From NCBI GenBank assembly GCA_017560605.1, contig JAFZEQ010000037.1, forward strand, positions 1 through 11,433: a stretch of DNA of 11,433 nucleotides, written 5' to 3'. The position numbers and the translations under genes are program-made. Shown here piece by piece: positions 7,577 through 11,433 of this stretch. The stretch's first letter is position 1, and each line of letters begins with the position of its first letter. Below the pieces are notes generated by a model, which searched no databases, was not told where the DNA came from, and saw nothing but the letters and a program-made list of their open reading frames with translations. This stretch comes from Paludibacteraceae bacterium. Its GTDB lineage: Bacteria > Bacteroidota > Bacteroidia > Bacteroidales > Paludibacteraceae.

Positions 7577-8131
7577 TTACTTTCTGCTCTTAATTCTATA
7601 TCTGCTAGGCCCCTGATAAGTCGCGTGGTAGTATGTTGAGTCCGCTGTGTAAAGTTTAAAATCTAGGTGTGTACCTTGATCTGTATATTTAACATCCATA
7701 CTTCCGCTTTCGAATAACACGATGCGTTGTATAGCGGTGTCTTTAATTTGCAGCAAGTATGTACCTGTGATATTTCCCCCTTCAAAGTACATTCCTTTTA
7801 GGAAAGTCATATCTTTGGCTACAGAGTCCATTTTGTAATGTCCAGCCGGTAGTGAGTCGCAATTGGTGAATATGTCAGACAAGAAGAGGTTACAACCAGT
7901 ACCGCAGATATGGTAGGCTGTGTCGTATTCCAATCCCTCGGAGAGTAAATCCACAGCAAAAACTTGGAGACCTGTATTGTAATAGTCGCCGTAGGTGCGA
8001 AAATCGGCAGTAGTATAGATACTATCCACATCAAGGGTAGGTGTGGTAGGAGTAGGTGTTTGTGGACGATTGATAGGTGGATCGCAACTGATCAGCAGTA
8101 CCAATATCAGTATGTATATGAAATTTTTCAT
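7577..8131 (-). CDS. hypothetical lipoprotein
   Basis: I do not recognise the family of this 184-residue protein. It has a short signal (MKN, then hydrophobic 4-14) and a clear lipobox LISC with Cys16. A proline/threonine-rich tether (about 18-33) follows, then a mostly beta domain rich in Tyr, Thr and Asp. There are three further cysteines in the mature part, two of them in a C-G-T-G-C segment at about 76-80, which could form a disulfide. Asp17 directly after Cys16 would favour inner-membrane retention by the enterobacterial rule, but that rule is not established for Bacteroidota. The gene is 11 nt after the permease stop and 2 nt before xerD, so it is clearly an operon member. A link to the lipoprotein-transport-like permease upstream is possible but unproven. 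Confidence 0.8.
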   Translation of the reverse strand: MKNFIYILILVLLISCDPPINRPQTPTPTTPTLDVDSIYTTADFRTYGDYYNTGLQVFAVDLLSEGLEYDTAYHICGTGCNLFLSDIFTNCDSLPAGHYKMDSVAKDMTFLKGMYFEGGNITGTYLLQIKDTAIQRIVLFESGSMDVKYTDQGTHLDFKLYTADSTYYHATYQGPSRYRIKSRK

Positions 8132-8142
8132 TTAGTGATATT

Positions 8143-9357
8143 CTATTTTTTTTCTACGTTACATTTTCTTACAGGTATCCATACAGATATCAGGCTGAGT
8201 ACTAAAACAATAATGGTTACTAAAACTATATCCCAAGCTTGTACGGCAACGGGGTAGGCAGAAATGATATATTCACTACCGTTACCTAGTTTAAGTAGTC
8301 CAAAATGTTGTTGTACGAGGCATATGATGAGTCCTAGTACTACACCGCCGATGGCTCCTATGGCATTGACCATCCATCCTTCTAGCAAAAAGACGCTACG
8401 AATCAATTTAGGACTAGCTCCTAGATGTGATAGGGTTTTTATATCGTCTTTCTTATCAATAATCAACATAGATAGTGCACCGATACTATTGAAGGTGGCA
8501 ATAAGTAGGATAAATGCAAGTAGTACAGCAGTTAATAATTTTTCGATGTGTAGTATTCTGAAAAAGTTAGCTTGTTGTTCGTAACGGTTGTGTATGTTGA
8601 ATCCGTCGCCTAGCACACTAGCAATAGATGCTTTGGCTTTTTCTGTATTTGTTGTACTGACTAGCAGTGCGCTAACTTCGCAAGAATCAAACTCTAATAG
8701 TCGGCGTGTAAAGTCGATGTCTACTAGCATAACATTTTCGTCGTATTTCTGCTGGTTGACAGCAAAAGTACCAGCAATAAAGCATGTCTCTTCATTAAAG
8801 TTGACATCTGGTCGCATCATATTGACCTTTGAAAAGCGTTTAGGAACATATACCTTAATACCGTCCACAAAGTGAGCTCCTATACCTAGCTTCCATGCTA
8901 AAATCTGTCCAAAGACTGCACGATCGAAGGCTCCATCATGCACTTGAAACTTACCATCGGTTATGAGACTGTCAATGGCGGTTAGTGAGTTGAAGACAGA
9001 GTCAACACCCATAAGTTGGACAGGTGTTTGTTTATCATCAAAATGTACAAGAGCAGTTTCTTCGATGCTTTCGCTTACGAGATTAACTTCGGGCAAGGCT
9101 AGTAGACTGTCTTTGAGCTGCGGAGTGATGTGAAAAGATTTTCCGTTTTGGGCGGTGATACGTAGATCAGGATCAAACTGCGAGAACATATCCTCAATCA
9201 TTACACCAAAACCATTCATCACACTTAATACGCAAATCATAGCTGCGGTTACAACTCCCACAGCTATTGATGATATGGTGGTGATAACATGAATGGCATT
9301 AAAGTTCTTTTTTGCAAACAAATAACGCCATGCTATTTTAAGTGCAACCTTTACCAT
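8143..9357 (-). CDS. FtsX/LolC-E-like ABC transporter permease
   Basis: This 404-residue inner-membrane protein has one N-terminal transmembrane helix (about 23-47), a large periplasmic domain (about 50-270) and three C-terminal helices (about 274-298, 323-348, 374-395). This is the MacB/FtsX/LolC-E layout. The segment KKDDIKTLSHLGASPKLIR before the third helix is the conserved cytoplasmic coupling region of LolC/LolE, and the start ALKIAWRYLFAKKNFN is typical of that group. Such permeases work with a LolD-like ATPase to pull lipoproteins from the inner membrane; no ATPase gene is in the window. The ATG overlaps the end of the LptE-like gene by 7 nt. The lipoprotein gene follows after 11 nt. 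Lipoprotein release is the likely role, but other FtsX-type functions cannot be excluded. Confidence 0.88.
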   Translation of the reverse strand: MVKVALKIAWRYLFAKKNFNAIHVITTISSIAVGVVTAAMICVLSVMNGFGVMIEDMFSQFDPDLRITAQNGKSFHITPQLKDSLLALPEVNLVSESIEETALVHFDDKQTPVQLMGVDSVFNSLTAIDSLITDGKFQVHDGAFDRAVFGQILAWKLGIGAHFVDGIKVYVPKRFSKVNMMRPDVNFNEETCFIAGTFAVNQQKYDENVMLVDIDFTRRLLEFDSCEVSALLVSTTNTEKAKASIASVLGDGFNIHNRYEQQANFFRILHIEKLLTAVLLAFILLIATFNSIGALSMLIIDKKDDIKTLSHLGASPKLIRSVFLLEGWMVNAIGAIGGVVLGLIICLVQQHFGLLKLGNGSEYIISAYPVAVQAWDIVLVTIIVLVLSLISVWIPVRKCNVEKK

Positions 9358-9857
9358 TTAGCTACTGTGTCGTTGTATATTTGTTCAGAGATCTCAGTGA
9401 TCATTGTGTTACAGAGTTCTTCTTGTACGTCATTGAGCATTTGTGATGCGTCGAAAATTTGATATGCTGTATAGGTCTTTTCGAAGGACTCTTCTGGATT
9501 AACATTATTGGTGAAACGCACGCGCACTTTTAATGTCAGTTTGGTTTCGGAAGAGTAACTATCGGCTGATACTGCCATAGGTGTTAGTGCATAATCAATA
9601 ATTTCGCCTTCTAGCTCTAGGTCACCTCCTCGGCGTGTGACTTGTAGTCGGGTTTGGCGTTGAAACAAATCGCGTATTCCATCCGAAAGATTACTACTAA
9701 GTGGCGCGTATACTAGGGCAGCTACATTGGGAAAGTCTGCAATAGCTATAGTTTTGATTTTGGAGTAGTCGATGCTAGCACCGTTAAACTTATAACTAAT
9801 GATACATCCATTTAGCATCATTCCTAATAATATGATTATACTTATCTTCTTTTTCAT
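9351..9857 (-). CDS. lptE: LptE-like LPS-assembly lipoprotein
   Basis: The start chosen is the ATG at 9857, giving 168 residues. It opens directly with a standard signal (MKKKISIIILLGMMLNGC) with lipobox LNGC and Cys18. An in-frame ATG at 9902 would add 15 residues, put the cysteine at 33 and abut the preceding stop, so it is less likely. The mature part begins with ISYKFNGASIDYSKIKTIAI, the opening strand pattern of Bacteroidota LptE proteins, and continues as an alpha/beta domain with I-x-D-Y and TLKVRVRF strands and a C-terminal helix. LptE pairs with the LptD barrel to insert lipopolysaccharide into the outer membrane. It lies between the sigma-54-type activator and the permease, and a similar activator-LptE order is familiar in Bacteroidota. 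LptD is not in the window. Confidence 0.8.
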   Translation of the reverse strand: MKKKISIIILLGMMLNGCIISYKFNGASIDYSKIKTIAIADFPNVAALVYAPLSSNLSDGIRDLFQRQTRLQVTRRGGDLELEGEIIDYALTPMAVSADSYSSETKLTLKVRVRFTNNVNPEESFEKTYTAYQIFDASQMLNDVQEELCNTMITEISEQIYNDTVAKW

Positions 9858-9902
9858 ATTTAATACTTTGAAACCTTGGAATAGCACCGGCGCTAGAAAC
9901 AT

Positions 9903-11126
9903 TTACTTCTCTTTAAGTTTTCTATACAATGTTCTCTCGCTAATGCCTAATAGTGCTGCAGCTGCTTTTCGGTTGCCACCAGTAGCTTCTAGAGCATCTT
10001 TGATAGCCTCACGATCTCTATCGCGATCTGCAATCTTGTTGATGCTGATAGGAGCATTATTGATAGGAGTAACCTCCTCAATCACACTTTCAGTGGTGAT
10101 GTCTTCTATGACTGCTTGGGTGCGTTTTTCAGCAGCTATCGTTGTTACATTTTCTATTTGTTCGCCTTGTTCTATGTATATAGGCTTAGCATCTACTTGA
10201 GTTTTGAGTTCTTCAACTTGTTTTTTGAGTGCTAGTAGGTCGTTGTTAAGACTCAATACAATTTGTTTTAGTACTGCAATGTTGGTGGTGTCTTGATATT
10301 GACCTGTGGCTGGCGCACTTACTGCTACCAATCCTGTATGTTGCTCGTTACGAGGTAGGTAATGCTGTAAGATATCAGGGGTTATTTCTCTGCTGCGTTC
10401 AATAATGCTAATTTGATTGACCACATTCTTTAACTGACGAACATTACCACGCCAATAGTAGTGCTTAGCCATTTCGTTGGCTTCTTCAGTCAAACTAATG
10501 GCAGGCATCTGGTATTTGTCGGCAAAATCTCTTGCAAACTTGCGAAGCAGTAGTGGAATGTCATCTTTTCGCTCGCGTAAGGCTGGTACTTGCAAGCCAA
10601 CCTCGTTGAGACGATAGTAAAGATCCTCTCTGAATTTTCCTTCTTTGATAGCACGAGGGATATCTAAGTTGGTGGCAGCTACTACACGAACGTTGGTCTT
10701 TTGCACTTTGCTAGAACCTACTCGAATAAATTCGCCGGTCTCTAATACACGCAGTAGGCGGGCTTGTGTAGACAATGGCAATTCGCCTACCTCATCCAAA
10801 AACAATGTGCCCTTGTCTGCTATCTCAAAGTACCCTTTGCGCTCCGAGCGAGCATCCGTAAAAGCACCTTTTTCATGACCAAATAATTCGCTATCAATTG
10901 TACCCTCTGGTATAGCACCACAGTTGATGGCAAAGTATGGCTCGTGCTTGCGTGATGAATAGTTGTGTATAATTTTAGGGAAATGCTCTTTTCCTACACC
11001 AGATTCACCTATGATTAACACACTTAAGTCGGTGATAGCCACTTGTGTAGCAATCTCTATCCCTCTATTCAATAGTGGACTATTACCGATGATGTTAAAC
11101 TGTTGTTTGACTCTTTGTAAATCCAT
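9903..11126 (-). CDS. sigma-54-type AAA+ transcriptional activator
   Basis: This 407-residue protein starts almost directly with the AAA+ domain (about 11-240), with no receiver, GAF or PAS domain ahead of it. Visible motifs are Walker A GESGVGKE (40-47), the sigma-54 contact loop GAFTDA (87-92), Walker B GTLFLDE (106-112), an arginine-rich FREDLYYRL (165-173) and sensor-II GNVRQL (227-232). A variable linker of about 120 residues contains a predicted coiled coil (about 287-312) and a Thr/Ile/Glu-rich stretch. A Fis-type HTH (about 372-406, GNRKAAAALLGISERTLYRKL) ends the protein. Canonical activators have GAFTGA, and the fifth position here is Asp. The protein should form an ATPase ring that remodels sigma-54 polymerase, but the altered loop leaves this open. 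It is the first gene of the six-gene minus-strand run and may control it or distant envelope genes. Confidence 0.93.
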   Translation of the reverse strand: MDLQRVKQQFNIIGNSPLLNRGIEIATQVAITDLSVLIIGESGVGKEHFPKIIHNYSSRKHEPYFAINCGAIPEGTIDSELFGHEKGAFTDARSERKGYFEIADKGTLFLDEVGELPLSTQARLLRVLETGEFIRVGSSKVQKTNVRVVAATNLDIPRAIKEGKFREDLYYRLNEVGLQVPALRERKDDIPLLLRKFARDFADKYQMPAISLTEEANEMAKHYYWRGNVRQLKNVVNQISIIERSREITPDILQHYLPRNEQHTGLVAVSAPATGQYQDTTNIAVLKQIVLSLNNDLLALKKQVEELKTQVDAKPIYIEQGEQIENVTTIAAEKRTQAVIEDITTESVIEEVTPINNAPISINKIADRDRDREAIKDALEATGGNRKAAAALLGISERTLYRKLKEK

Positions 11127-11154
11127 AGTTTAGTTCTTTTGCTTTTAATGACTG

Positions 11155-11186
11155 CAAAGATACAACTTTTTTCTCATATCACCAAA
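11155..11186 (-). promoter_or_regulatory. Bacteroidota-type promoter for the six-gene minus-strand operon
   Basis: Read on the minus strand, TTTG at 11186-11183 is followed after 20 nt by TATCTTTG at 11162-11155. The expected start is near 11148, giving a leader of about 20 nt to the ATG at 11126. No comparable element was seen in the short gaps between the downstream genes. The -7 octamer is identical to that of the AraC-family gene. Confidence 0.85.
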
Positions 11187-11297
11187 AAAATCTTGTTTTT
11201 TTGGTCTGTGTAGGTCCAAGGTAGCAGAAATAGTTAGAGATAAGCAAGTATAATTGCTATGCATATCCTAATAAAAAATCAAAAAAAAACAAAAATA

Positions 11298-11329
11298 TTT
11301 GGTCAATCCAAAAAAAAGCAGTACCTTTG
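11298..11329 (+). promoter_or_regulatory. Bacteroidota-type promoter for rpmH
   Basis: TTTG at 11298-11301, a 20-nt spacer, then TACCTTTG at 11322-11329. The expected start is near 11336, giving a leader of about 55-60 nt before the rpmH ATG. It faces away from the minus-strand promoter, with about 111 nt between the two -33 elements; that AT-rich stretch shows no gene. Confidence 0.85.
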
Positions 11330-11360
11330 CACGCTTTTTCGCATGTAAATTATTAATCAC

Positions 11361-11376
11361 GCCCACGAGATGGGGC
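11361..11376 (+). other. small hairpin in the rpmH leader
   Basis: GCCC at 11361-11364 can pair with GGGC at 11373-11376 around an 8-nt loop, about 16 nt before the rpmH start. It is the only GC-rich patch in an AT-rich leader. The stem is short, so a regulatory role is only a possibility. Confidence 0.3.
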
Positions 11377-11392
11377 ATAAAACAAGATAAAC

Positions 11393-11433
11393 ATGAAACG
11401 TACATTCCAACCTTCACAACGTCGTCGTCGTAA
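11393..11433 (+). CDS. rpmH: 50S ribosomal protein bL34 (3' partial)
   Basis: The first 13 codons read MKRTFQPSQRRRR and the gene is cut by the right edge. MKRTFQPS plus an arginine-rich continuation is the near-invariant start of bL34, a roughly 45-55 residue protein of the large ribosomal subunit that binds 23S rRNA. Position 9 is Gln where many homologues have Asn. It has its own promoter and is divergent from the sigma-54-type activator gene. The gene often lies near the replication origin with rnpA in other bacteria; in Bacteroidota this linkage is often lost and cannot be judged here. Confidence 0.93.
   Translation, partial: MKRTFQPSQRRRR

Noticed and set aside
9858..9902. Fifteen-residue N-terminal extension of the LptE-like protein
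   Set aside because: It would place a non-signal segment ahead of a complete lipoprotein signal; the ATG at 9857 gives a standard signal peptide.
11127..11392. A sigma-54 (-24/-12) promoter for autoregulation by the activator
   Set aside because: No TGGCA-N-TTGC type element with correct spacing was found by eye; the visible promoters fit the primary sigma factor.

Overview
The window looks like the chromosome of a Bacteroidota bacterium, most likely order Bacteroidales. Three promoters fit the Bacteroidota primary-sigma pattern (TTTG, 20 nt, TAnnTTTG). The protein families also fit: a CarboxypepD_reg-like/DUF5686 outer-membrane protein, a DUF5715-like lipoprotein and a Bacteroidota-type sigma-54 activator. 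The DNA is moderately AT-rich and genes are tightly packed, with little sign of Shine-Dalgarno sites. I see no rRNA, tRNA, CRISPR array, transposase or phage gene.

Region 1 (1-3227, plus strand) is a compact five-gene cassette, cut by the left edge. It encodes an HPr-kinase/PEPCK-like P-loop protein (5' end missing), a soluble S24/S26-type Ser-His peptidase, a PqqD-like small protein, a GTG-started nucleotidyltransferase of the NTP_transf_5 type, and a lipoprotein with an M15-like zinc-peptidase signature. Gaps are 20 nt or less and one pair overlaps. The combination of kinase, PqqD/RRE-like protein, peptidase and nucleotidyltransferase recalls accessory enzymes of some lasso-peptide/RiPP clusters. 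No precursor peptide, lasso cyclase or radical-SAM enzyme is visible here. This is the most interesting part of the window.

Region 2 (3228-4291, plus strand) holds an AraC-family regulator with its own clear promoter, closed by a strong hairpin terminator that can also serve the converging minus-strand operon.

Region 3 (4330-11126, minus strand) is a six-gene run read right to left from one visible promoter at 11155-11186. It encodes a sigma-54-type AAA+ activator without a receiver domain and with a GAFTDA instead of GAFTGA loop, an LptE-like lipoprotein, a LolC/E-FtsX-like permease, an unrecognised lipoprotein, the tyrosine recombinase XerD, and the DUF5686 outer-membrane protein. Gaps are 45, 11 and 2 nt, with overlaps of 7 and 4 nt, so co-transcription is likely. 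Most members concern envelope biogenesis; XerD (chromosome dimer resolution) is the exception.

Region 4 (11187-11433) is the divergent control region and the first 13 codons of rpmH (ribosomal protein bL34), which runs off the right edge.
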